From Butyricicoccus_A sp945486175 (GTDB taxonomy: Bacteria > Bacillota > Clostridia > Oscillospirales > Butyricicoccaceae), in NCBI GenBank assembly GCA_945829445.1, contig CALZUY010000140.1, positions 1-5,304 of the forward strand: a stretch of 5,304 nt of DNA, read 5' to 3'. Of this stretch, positions 1 through 5,229 are shown one piece after another (positions within the stretch are counted from its first letter, which is position 1; the number at the start of each line of letters is the position of its first letter). The notes under the pieces were generated by a model. That model was given only the letters and a program-made list of their open reading frames with translations. It searched no databases and was not told where the DNA came from. Position numbers and translations under genes: made by a program.

Positions 1-23
1 CTGACCTGAAAGGAAATTGAAAA

Positions 24-806
24 ATGACATTTGAACTTTGGAGAGGATTATTGCTCCCCTTTCTGGGGACAGTTTTGGGGTCAGCATGTGTTTTTTTCCT
101 GAAGAATGCCATGAGTGACCGCTTGCAGCGAGCCCTTTCGGGTTTTGCGGCAGGTGTTATGGTGGCGGCTTCCATTTGGAGTCTGTTGATTCCGGCTCTG
201 GAACAGTCAGAGCCATTGGGAAAATGGTCCTTTCTTCCGGCAGCCATAGGTTTTTGGCTGGGCATGCTGTTTTTATTGTTATTGGATCATCTGATTCCTC
301 ATCTGCACCGAAATGCCGAGCAGGCAGAAGGCCCGAAAAGCCATTTGCAGCGGACTACCATGCTTGTATTGGCGGTAACCTTACATAACATTCCGGAGGG
401 AATGGCAGTTGGCGTGGTATATGCCGGTTATCTGGCTGGAAAGACCGGTGTTTCTGCTATGGGTGCATTGGCCTTGTCTTTGGGCATTGCGATTCAGAAC
501 TTCCCGGAAGGAGCAATTATCTCCATGCCGTTGCGGGCAGAGGGCGTTCGGAAAAGCCGGGCGTTTTCGTATGGTGTTTTTTCCGGCGCCGTAGAACCGA
601 TTGGCGCATTGCTGACCATTGCAGCAGCGAGTTTCTTCATTCCAGCCATGCCGTATTTACTTAGCTTTGCAGCTGGTGCCATGCTCTATGTTGTTGTGGA
701 AGAGCTGATCCCGGAGATGTCTGCCGGGGAGCATTCCAATGTGGGAACGGTATTCTTTGCCGTGGGTTTCAGCCTTATGATGATTTTGGATGTGGCTCTG
801 GGTTGA
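24..806 (+). CDS. ZIP family metal transporter (GufA/ZupT-like)
   Basis: Integral membrane protein of 260 residues, predicted to bring divalent metal (zinc, possibly iron or manganese) into the cytoplasm. About eight hydrophobic segments are visible, roughly residues 8-26, 36-56, 72-92, 112-135, 143-165, 184-205, 208-228 and 240-260, matching the eight-helix ZIP fold and its usual bacterial length. The fourth carries the signature HNIPEG (121-126). The fifth carries QNFPEG (158-163), the variant typical of the GufA branch, where ZupT-type proteins have a histidine before the NxPEG. A glutamate (E191) follows in the next helix. A short His-containing loop (HLHRNAEQ, from residue 93) separates helices 3 and 4, as in many ZIPs. 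The start is supported by AAAGGA at 9-14, nine bases upstream of the ATG. The gene ends at its own terminator. Its promoter lies left of the window. The family call is firm; the metal is not determined. Confidence 0.93.
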   Translation: MTFELWRGLLLPFLGTVLGSACVFFLKNAMSDRLQRALSGFAAGVMVAASIWSLLIPALEQSEPLGKWSFLPAAIGFWLGMLFLLLLDHLIPHLHRNAEQAEGPKSHLQRTTMLVLAVTLHNIPEGMAVGVVYAGYLAGKTGVSAMGALALSLGIAIQNFPEGAIISMPLRAEGVRKSRAFSYGVFSGAVEPIGALLTIAAASFFIPAMPYLLSFAAGAMLYVVVEELIPEMSAGEHSNVGTVFFAVGFSLMMILDVALG

Positions 807-854
807 CAAAGCGATTTGTTTGCTTTTGAAATGTGGAACAGAAAGAATAGCAAG

Positions 855-904
855 CGCCCTGATGTATATACCGGATTTCGGTATGCAGCATCAGGGCGTT
901 TTTT
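855..904 (+). terminator. Intrinsic terminator of the ZIP transporter gene
   Basis: A perfect 10-bp stem, CGCCCTGATG (855-864) against CATCAGGGCG (889-898), encloses a second 6-bp stem, ATACCG (868-873) against CGGTAT (879-884). Six T residues (899-904) follow at once. This is the classic GC-rich hairpin plus T-tract, about 50 bases after the stop codon. Confidence 0.92.
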
Positions 905-1056
905 ATTGATTTATATGGCAAATCCTCTTTTTATAGCAACCCTTTAACCTATGGTTTATGCGATGGTACCATATTTGTTCTTCCATGTCGAATAAATGCA
1001 ATGTACAATATAGTTGCAGGCAGATCAAAACAAAGAGAGAAGGAGAGAACCTGACA

Positions 1057-1776
1057 ATGAACAGGCCTTATATTTTCTGTCACATGATGACTTCCCTTGA
1101 TGGGAAAATCATGGGCAATTATATGGAAACGCCGGAAGGCATTGCGGCGGAAAATGTTTTTTATTCCATTGCTTTTGGCTCTGACCCGTATTATAAGCAT
1201 CAGGGCTGGCTGTCCGGGCGGGTGACCACAGATGACAACTTTACCTTTTATGAAAAGCCGGAACTGGACGAAAATGCTCCGGCTGTGCCGGAAGGCGATT
1301 TCATCGCAAAGAAAACCGATATGTATTATGTTTCTATTGATCCGTCCGGCAGGCTGGGCTGGAAAAGCAGCACGCTGACTTATATTGACACCACCGCTCA
1401 TGTCCTTGAGGTGCTGACCGGAAAAGCGAGCAACGCATACAAGGCATTTTTGCGGAAGCTGGGAATTTCCTACATTATCGCAGGAAAAGACGCTTTGGAC
1501 TATGGACTGGCGATGAAAAAGCTGAAAGGGTTATTTGATATTGAAACTCTCATGCTGGGCGGCGGCGCGGTACTGAACTGGTCGTTTATTCAGGCAGGAA
1601 TGTGTGATGAAGTGAGCGTGGTTATTACAGCAGCGGCTGATGGCGCACCAACGACACAGACTCTTTTCATGGCACGGGAAGGACTCAGTGATGAAACACC
1701 GGTTCGATTTGCGCTGCAAAGTGCAGAAATCAAAGACGGTGACAGCATCTGGCTGAGGTACAAGGTAAAACAATAA
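1057..1776 (+). CDS. Stand-alone RibD C-terminal / dihydrofolate reductase-like protein
   Basis: Predicted cytoplasmic NADPH-dependent reductase of 239 residues with the RibD_C fold, shared by the reductase half of riboflavin enzyme RibD and by dihydrofolate reductase. The N terminus has the typical strand plus SLDGKI (residues 13-18). The C-terminal half has the family's nucleotide-binding pattern: a GGG at 168-170, then the helix leading to GMCDEV (181-186), which matches the conserved G-x-x-DE element, then a hydrophobic strand. No deaminase domain precedes it and no riboflavin gene is nearby, so a riboflavin role should not be assumed; many such single-domain proteins have unknown substrates. 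The frame stays open back to 958, but the ATG at 1057 is chosen because GAAGGAGAG lies just upstream and homology-like sequence begins there. The upstream 150 bases show only a weak -10-like TACAAT (1004-1009) without a good -35. It is probably transcribed alone. Confidence 0.85.
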   Translation: MNRPYIFCHMMTSLDGKIMGNYMETPEGIAAENVFYSIAFGSDPYYKHQGWLSGRVTTDDNFTFYEKPELDENAPAVPEGDFIAKKTDMYYVSIDPSGRLGWKSSTLTYIDTTAHVLEVLTGKASNAYKAFLRKLGISYIIAGKDALDYGLAMKKLKGLFDIETLMLGGGAVLNWSFIQAGMCDEVSVVITAAADGAPTTQTLFMAREGLSDETPVRFALQSAEIKDGDSIWLRYKVKQ

Positions 1777-1816
1777 ATTCTGAGAAAAGGATAACAAAAT
1801 ACAACAGAAAAATACC

Positions 1817-1869
1817 ATGACAGAGTATACATGCTTTTTCGTAATCGCAGGGCATGTATGCTCTGTCAT
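1817..1869. terminator. Long inverted repeat, probable terminator
   Basis: An 18-bp stem formed by 1817-1834 (ATGACAGAGTATACATGC) and 1852-1869 has a single T-G wobble and a 17-base loop. It starts about 40 bases after the stop of the RibD-like gene. The base of the stem is AT-rich. The plus-strand tail is only moderately T-rich (ATTGTTTATTT). On the minus strand five T residues follow within a few bases, so the structure could act in either direction. The stem is direct sequence evidence; terminator function is inferred. Confidence 0.6.
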
Positions 1870-1887
1870 CATTGTTTATTTGCAGTT

Positions 1888-1917
1888 TATACATTCGGCA
1901 GATTTTGGTGCTATAAT
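1888..1917 (+). promoter_or_regulatory. Extended -10 promoter of the leader ORF / EamA unit
   Basis: TATAAT at 1912-1917 is preceded by TGC (1909-1911), giving the extended -10 form TGnTATAAT. A weak -35, TATACA (1888-1893), sits 18 bases upstream. Transcription would start near 1924, about 15 bases before the first ATG of the leader ORF. The perfect -10 right after the preceding terminator-like hairpin makes this a likely start of a new transcription unit. Confidence 0.7.
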
Positions 1918-1939
1918 CAGGATGAGAAGGTGGGACAGC

Positions 1940-2097
1940 ATGACAATGCAAACGATTGTTTTGATCCTTTTTTCACGATTCGGATTCCCATGATTGCAGC
2001 AGTGATCATTCGCCTGCGTGAAAAGACAGAAAAAGATCCGGCAGTTTCCCGCTGTATGGAAACAGTCAGGAATGCCGGTTATCAGTTTAAGGAGTGA
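1940..2097 (+). pseudogene. Split small leader ORF before the EamA gene
   Basis: Not recognised as any named family. ATG at 1940 follows an AAGGTGGG ribosome site (1927-1934) and reads 17 codons to a TGA at 1991-1993. In the -1 frame an ATG at 1990, overlapping that stop as ATGA, reads 35 codons to a TGA at 2095-2097. Joining the frames at the T6 run (1968-1973) by a -1 slip, or by one added T, gives a continuous 52-residue product. It would have a hydrophobic N-terminal half (TIVLILFFTIRIP, then MIAAVII) and a charged C-terminal tail (RLREKTEKDPAVSRCMETV), resembling a small single-span membrane protein. Its last two codons, AAG GAG, form the ribosome site of the next gene, so its translation is probably coupled to that gene. 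It could be a mutated small gene, a frameshifted one, or two coupled short peptides. Confidence 0.4.
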
Positions 2098-2102
2098 ATG
2101 TT

Positions 2103-2966
2103 ATGTGGATTGTGTTTGCGTTTGGTTCGGCATTTTTTGCGGGTGTGACTTCTGTTTTGGCAAAATGCGGCATCCGGAAAACAGATTCCAACGTGGCAAC
2201 GGCGATTCGCACGATTGTGGTACTGGTTTTTTCGTGGATGATGGTGTTTGTCGTTGGCTCACAAGATCAGGTGGGTTCCATAGAAGGGAAAGCACTTGTA
2301 TTTTTGATTCTTTCAGGTCTGGCAACCGGAGCTTCCTGGCTCTGCTATTTCAAAGCACTGCAGCTCGGTAATATCAATAAGGTCGTTCCCATTGATAAGT
2401 CCAGTACCATTTTGACAATACTGCTGGCTTTTATTTTCCTGCACGAAGAAATCAGTGTACCAAAGGCCATAGGCGTTGTGTTCATTGCCATCGGTACCTT
2501 TCTGATGATTGAAAAGAAGGATGCCGATCCTCAACATGTGAAGGGAAACAGCTGGCTGCTCTATGCCATTGGCTCTGCGGTTTTTGCAAGTCTTACCTCC
2601 ATTCTGGGGAAAATCGGCATTTCCGGTGTAGAATCCAACCTCGGTACAGCAATCCGTACCGGTGTTGTGCTGGTCATGGCATGGGTTATGGTATTTGCCA
2701 CAGGAAAACAGCATACCATTCGCGAAATTCCCCAAAAAGAGCTTGGGTTTATCTGTCTGTCAGGACTGGCGACCGGTGCTTCCTGGCTATGTTATTACAA
2801 AGCGCTGCAGGACGGCCTTGCCAGCGTTGTCGTACCGATTGATAAGCTCAGTATTCTGGTGACGGTTGCATTCTCTTATGTTGTGTTCCATGAACGGCTG
2901 TCGAAGAAATCCGCTGCCGGATTGATTTCCATTGTTGCGGGTACGCTTGTCATGTTAATTCCGTAA
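2103..2966 (+). CDS. EamA/DMT family transporter
   Basis: Inner-membrane drug/metabolite-superfamily transporter of 287 residues and about ten helices, likely exporting or importing a small metabolite; the substrate cannot be read from sequence. Two EamA repeats are plain: residues 9-137 and 158-286. Paired blocks include SAFFAGVTS/SAVFASLTS, TAIRT in both, LSGLATGASWLCY in both, VVPIDK in both and LHEEIS/FHERLS. The halves are unusually alike. The start is taken as ATG 2103 because AAGGAG (2089-2094) lies eight bases upstream; the GTG at 2094 overlaps that site and is unlikely. The ribosome site is inside the preceding small ORF, whose stop falls five bases before this start, suggesting translational coupling. 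The gene ends at a strong hairpin shared with the convergent MerR gene. The family call is firm. Confidence 0.92.
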   Translation: MWIVFAFGSAFFAGVTSVLAKCGIRKTDSNVATAIRTIVVLVFSWMMVFVVGSQDQVGSIEGKALVFLILSGLATGASWLCYFKALQLGNINKVVPIDKSSTILTILLAFIFLHEEISVPKAIGVVFIAIGTFLMIEKKDADPQHVKGNSWLLYAIGSAVFASLTSILGKIGISGVESNLGTAIRTGVVLVMAWVMVFATGKQHTIREIPQKELGFICLSGLATGASWLCYYKALQDGLASVVVPIDKLSILVTVAFSYVVFHERLSKKSAAGLISIVAGTLVMLIP

Positions 2967-2997
2967 ACACACAGATACATATCCAATTTGCAGAAAT

Positions 2998-3046
2998 AAA
3001 ATCCGTATTTCCTTTGCAGCTTTGTTCTGTGGAAATACGGATTTTT
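2998..3046. terminator. Bidirectional terminator between convergent EamA and MerR genes
   Basis: A perfect 15-bp stem pairs 2998-3012 with 3031-3045 around an 18-base loop. The plus side ends in a T-run (3042-3046). The A-run at the left base gives a matching T-run on the minus strand. It lies between the stop of the EamA gene and the stop of the minus-strand MerR gene, so it can serve both. Confidence 0.9.
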
Positions 3047-3057
3047 GTTATTTGATT

Positions 3058-3456
3058 TTATTCTTCTATCCGAATCAGATTGCTGATATATGGCCGCTTG
3101 CCTGCAAGAACCTCATCGTAGAAATTCTGCTTCCAGTCAATATAATCGACACAGTCTTCCAGCTCACGGATGGAAGCCCGCAGTGCTTCCTGTTTTTTTG
3201 TAAGCATTTTTTTCCTCTGTGGAATACTGGATTCTCCCTGCAGACACAGCTCCAGATATGCTTTCATCTCCTGGATGCTCATGCCGCATTTTTTCAGACA
3301 GACAAGATCCTTGATCCATTTTATATCCCGCTCGTCAAAAACACGGCGATTGTTGCTGTCGCGCTTTACATTTGGAACCAGCCCTTCGTTGCAATAATAT
3401 TTCAATGCCTGATAGGTCATGTTGGTTTCCCGGCAGACCTGCATCATGGTATACAT
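3058..3456 (-). CDS. MerR family transcriptional regulator (AdhR/NmlR-like)
   Basis: DNA-binding regulator of 132 residues, a normal small MerR length. Residues 4-70 form the winged helix-turn-helix: a Y15-Q-A-L-K-Y-Y-C-N-E-G25 block matching the family LRYYE-GL signature, then VKRDSNNRR and DIKWI (44-48). A helix from about residue 76 to 115 is the expected dimerisation coiled coil. Cysteines are at 8, 22, 53, 57 and 71. C53, nine residues after the start of DIKWI and before GMS, is at the position of the sensor cysteine known in Bacillus AdhR and pneumococcal NmlR. The start is chosen for AAGGAGG (3471-3465 on the minus strand), eight bases upstream of the ATG; fifteen codons upstream are dropped. 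It is divergent from the iron alcohol dehydrogenase and likely controls it, and perhaps itself, from the intergenic dyads. Aldehyde sensing is inferred. Confidence 0.88.
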   Translation of the reverse strand: MYTMMQVCRETNMTYQALKYYCNEGLVPNVKRDSNNRRVFDERDIKWIKDLVCLKKCGMSIQEMKAYLELCLQGESSIPQRKKMLTKKQEALRASIRELEDCVDYIDWKQNFYDEVLAGKRPYISNLIRIEE

Positions 3457-3508
3457 CCTACATACCTCCTTGTTGTTGAGGAAAAATCTGATACTTTTCA
3501 AAATCCTC

Positions 3509-3539
3509 TTGACCGGTTGTTACAACCGGTTTGTATAAT
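3509..3539 (+). promoter_or_regulatory. MerR-type promoter of the alcohol dehydrogenase gene (19-bp spacer)
   Basis: The -35 TTGACC (3509-3514) and the perfect -10 TATAAT (3534-3539) are 19 bases apart, the overlong spacing characteristic of MerR-activated promoters. A perfect dyad fills the spacer. Transcription would start near 3546, leaving a leader of about 76 bases before the alcohol dehydrogenase ATG. Confidence 0.85.
3512..3530. promoter_or_regulatory. Primary MerR operator, perfect 19-bp dyad
   Basis: ACCGGTTGT-T-ACAACCGGT is a perfect 9-bp inverted repeat about a single central base (3521), placed between the -35 and -10 of the alcohol dehydrogenase promoter as in known MerR operators. 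The regulator encoded next door is the obvious ligand, though binding is inferred. Confidence 0.85.
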
Positions 3540-3556
3540 CGATTGTATCAATCGGT
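3538..3556. promoter_or_regulatory. Second, imperfect operator-like dyad
   Basis: ATCGATTGTATCAATCGGT matches the primary operator at 14 of 19 positions and keeps an inner 6-bp inverted repeat, CGATTG (3540-3545) and CAATCG (3549-3554). Its centre (3547) is 26 bp from that of the first site. It covers the predicted start point of the alcohol dehydrogenase transcript and lies just downstream of the predicted start of the merR transcript, so it could serve repression or autoregulation. Function is inferred from similarity alone. Confidence 0.55.
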
Positions 3557-3568
3557 AACTGCATCCGG

Positions 3569-3597
3569 ATTATAGCATCATTTCAATCATGGTGCAA
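3569..3597 (-). promoter_or_regulatory. Probable promoter of the MerR regulator gene
   Basis: On the minus strand a perfect TATAAT (3574-3569) has TTGCAC (3597-3592) 17 bases upstream. Transcription would begin near 3562 and cross both dyads before the regulator's ribosome site, giving a leader of about 105 bases. The -10 and spacing are good; the -35 matches only the TTG half. Confidence 0.6.
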
Positions 3598-3621
3598 GAG
3601 AATGTGAAGGAGGAAATTACA

Positions 3622-4767
3622 ATGAATGATTTTATCTATTCCTATCCCACGAAGGTTTATTTTGGCGAAGATGCGGCGAAGAAAGCCATTACTGCAGAGC
3701 TTAACCGGTTCGGAAAGACCGTCATGCTGGCCTATGGCGGCGGTTCGATCAAAAAAATAGGCATCTATGAAGAAATCAAAACGCTGCTCCATGATGCCGG
3801 AAAGAAAATTGTGGAGTTTTCAGGCATTATGCCCAACCCCACCTATGCCAAGGTACAGGAGGGGGCAGCTCTTGCACGTGAGCATGGCGTTGACTTTATT
3901 CTGGCGGCAGGTGGAGGCAGTGTTATCGACTGCTGCAAAGTAATTTCCGCGCAGGCCATGCTGGACGAGGATATTTGGAACATGCAATATGAAAAAGGCA
4001 AATTCCCGACCGCAGGTATTCCCATGGGTGCAGTTGTTACTGCTTCCGGTACGGGAGCGGAGATGAATGCAGGCGCGGTGATCACGTATGAAGAAAAACA
4101 GTGGAAGGGGCCGATTTTTGGCACTGCAGCGACCTTTGCCGTCCTTGATCCGGCATACACCATGTCTGTACCGCCTGTGCAGGTTCTCTCCGGCGCATTT
4201 GATACGTTGAGCCATGCCATGGAAACCTATCTTGGCAATTCCGACAAGGATAATGTTTCGGACGATGTAGCGCTTGCCATCATGCGCAATACGGTTGTGA
4301 ATGTGCGTCGCGTGCTGTCCGACATGGAAGACATACAGGCCAGAGGAAATCTCATGTGGGATTCCGCCATGGCGGAAAACGGAATATTGAAGGTAGGCCG
4401 TCTCACCGATTTTCAGGCTCATCAAATAGAGCATCAGTTGGGCGCATATACCGACTGCAACCACGGTCAGGGGCTTGCTGTGATTCAGCCTGTATATTAC
4501 CGGCATATTCTGCAAGATGCAGAAGAGAAGTTTACCCGCTTTGCGAAGGCAGTATTTGACGCAGATACTGCCGAAGCCGGTTTTGACTCACTGGAAAGCT
4601 TCATTCGGGAATGCGGATTGCCTACGAAGCTGAGCCAGCTCAAGTCTAAAGTTAAAATTACACCCGATGTGCTGCGCAAGGTAGCTGATACGTGCAATAT
4701 CATCGGGTGCAATCCACGTAAACTCAGCCGGGATGAGGTTTATGAAATTTTGATGGAGTGTATGTGA
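3622..4767 (+). CDS. Iron-dependent alcohol dehydrogenase (YqhD/BdhA butanol dehydrogenase type)
   Basis: Cytoplasmic group III alcohol dehydrogenase of 381 residues, predicted to reduce aldehydes to alcohols with NAD(P)H. Sequence marks: YGGGSIKKIG (38-47) and GGGSVID (97-103) for nucleotide binding; GTGAEM (143-148); and the four metal ligands D194 and H198 (in FDTLSHAMETY), H267 (in HQIEH) and H281 (in DCNHGQG). As I recall, these four positions are numbered identically in E. coli YqhD, and length and motif order agree with the BDH subgroup. All catalytic residues are present, so it should be active. Start ATG 3622 is chosen for GAAGGAGG (3605-3612); eleven in-frame codons upstream are leader. 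The gene is divergent from the MerR regulator and driven by a 19-bp-spacer promoter, suggesting induction by an aldehyde or other electrophile. Substrate range and cofactor preference are not shown by the sequence. Confidence 0.95.
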   Translation: MNDFIYSYPTKVYFGEDAAKKAITAELNRFGKTVMLAYGGGSIKKIGIYEEIKTLLHDAGKKIVEFSGIMPNPTYAKVQEGAALAREHGVDFILAAGGGSVIDCCKVISAQAMLDEDIWNMQYEKGKFPTAGIPMGAVVTASGTGAEMNAGAVITYEEKQWKGPIFGTAATFAVLDPAYTMSVPPVQVLSGAFDTLSHAMETYLGNSDKDNVSDDVALAIMRNTVVNVRRVLSDMEDIQARGNLMWDSAMAENGILKVGRLTDFQAHQIEHQLGAYTDCNHGQGLAVIQPVYYRHILQDAEEKFTRFAKAVFDADTAEAGFDSLESFIRECGLPTKLSQLKSKVKITPDVLRKVADTCNIIGCNPRKLSRDEVYEILMECM

Positions 4768-4938
4768 GGGAGGAATACCATTCCTTTCAAGTAGAATACA
4801 AAAGACCCTTGGTATCCTTATAAAGAATGTCATCGTTTTTCCCCTTTGTTTATGTGCCGCAAACAGACCTGTCATAATAGACAGGCCTGTTTGCGTATGC
4901 TTGGATACACAACCGAATCAGCAGGGGAGGGATACCAT
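4768..4938. other. Gap after the alcohol dehydrogenase gene: repeats and a long hairpin, no clear gene
   Basis: No convincing coding sequence lies here. GGGAGGAATACCATT (4768-4782), directly after the ADH stop, recurs with one change at 4925-4939. TGGTATCC (4810-4817) is the inverse of GGATACCA (4930-4937). The long hairpin at 4858-4895 is in the same gap. No clear T-tailed terminator for the alcohol dehydrogenase gene was found. The left edge of the mobile element probably falls somewhere in this gap, but no boundary can be fixed. Confidence 0.45.
4858..4895. repeat. 16-bp-arm hairpin upstream of the recombinase unit
   Basis: CGCAAACAGACCTGTC (4858-4873) pairs with GACAGGCCTGTTTGCG (4880-4895) with a single A-C mismatch and a six-base loop, ATAATA. 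No T-tract follows on either strand, so it is not a standard intrinsic terminator. It may be a weak terminator, a recombinase or regulator binding site, or an end structure of the element; the sequence does not decide. Confidence 0.7.
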
Positions 4939-5055
4939 TTGCCGAAGACGGAATCTGTTTCATATACTGTTGAGCGAGAGTTTTTATCAAAGATTTCCGT
5001 GGAAGAACTCTTGCTCCGCCTGATCGAATCGCATATACAGAACGATTACAGGTAA
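4939..5055 (+). CDS. Small conserved-looking protein upstream of the serine recombinase
   Basis: A 38-residue reading frame using a TTG start. GGGGAGGG (4924-4931) is seven bases upstream, an ideal spacing. The only in-frame ATG near it (4897) lacks a ribosome site and would start next to the hairpin. The product reads PKTESVSYTVEREFL, then SKISVEELLLRLIESHI: a short beta-like segment and an amphipathic helix. This resembles the small proteins of unknown function, about 40-70 residues, often found just before serine recombinases in Firmicutes transposons (TnpW-like), but I cannot confirm the family. It stops 12 bases before the recombinase ATG, so the two form a short operon. Function unknown. 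Confidence 0.65.
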   Translation: MPKTESVSYTVEREFLSKISVEELLLRLIESHIQNDYR

Positions 5056-5067
5056 AAGGGGGATACA

Positions 5068-5229
5068 ATGCAGAATCCAATCTTTGATACCGCTGCGTAT
5101 GTCAGATTATCAAGAGAGGATGGTGACAAAGAAGAGAGCGATAGCGTAGGAAATCAGAAAAAGCTTTTAACAGAATTTGTTTCAAAACACGATGATCTTG
5201 TTTTGCGCGACTTCTATGTTGAAAGGTAA
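5068..5229 (+). pseudogene. Large serine recombinase, truncated N-terminal fragment
   Basis: Only 53 codons before a TAA at 5227. The fragment is clearly the start of a resolvase-type catalytic domain: AAYVRLSRED (residues 9-18) holds the YxRxS motif with catalytic serine S15, then SVGNQKKLL (26-34) and LRDFYV (46-51). Intact relatives continue with D-D-G-(Y/W)-S-G-T-N-F and several hundred more residues covering the rest of the catalytic, zinc-ribbon and DNA-binding regions; none of that is present through 5304. The ribosome site AAAAGGGGG (5053-5061) and its place right after the small gene show an originally functional unit that moved a transposon or integrative element. The break may come from insertion of another element, from deletion, or from point decay: an SG follows the stop in frame. 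As it stands it cannot be active. Confidence 0.85.

Noticed and set aside
963..972. ATGGTACCAT palindrome as a possible operator
   Set aside because: It is only 10 bp, lacks a good -35/-10 pair around it and has no regulator nearby; chance is likely.
1004..1009. TACAAT as a promoter -10 for the RibD-like gene
   Set aside because: No -35 better than two matches lies at any acceptable spacing, and there is no TGn extension, so it was not listed as a feature.
958..1056. Longer N terminus for the RibD-like protein
   Set aside because: The extra 33 residues lack a ribosome site at 958 and do not resemble the family; a strong site precedes the ATG at 1057.
907..1056. Riboswitch (for example FMN) before the RibD-like gene
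   Set aside because: The leader is short and shows neither the conserved FMN-element blocks nor an alternative terminator fold.
949..1401. 150-codon minus-strand open frame over the RibD-like gene
   Set aside because: Antisense to a well-supported gene, with no family similarity seen.
2313..2735. 140-codon minus-strand open frame inside the EamA gene
   Set aside because: Antisense shadow of a clear transporter, with no motifs.
3022..3558. 178-codon plus-strand open frame across the MerR gene and its promoter region
   Set aside because: It runs antisense through the MerR domain and over the terminator and operators, so it is a shadow.
3820..4515. 231-codon open frame on the minus strand inside the alcohol dehydrogenase gene
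   Set aside because: It lies wholly antisense to a gene with complete family motifs, has no recognisable domain, and its His/Cys-rich composition is typical of a shadow frame.
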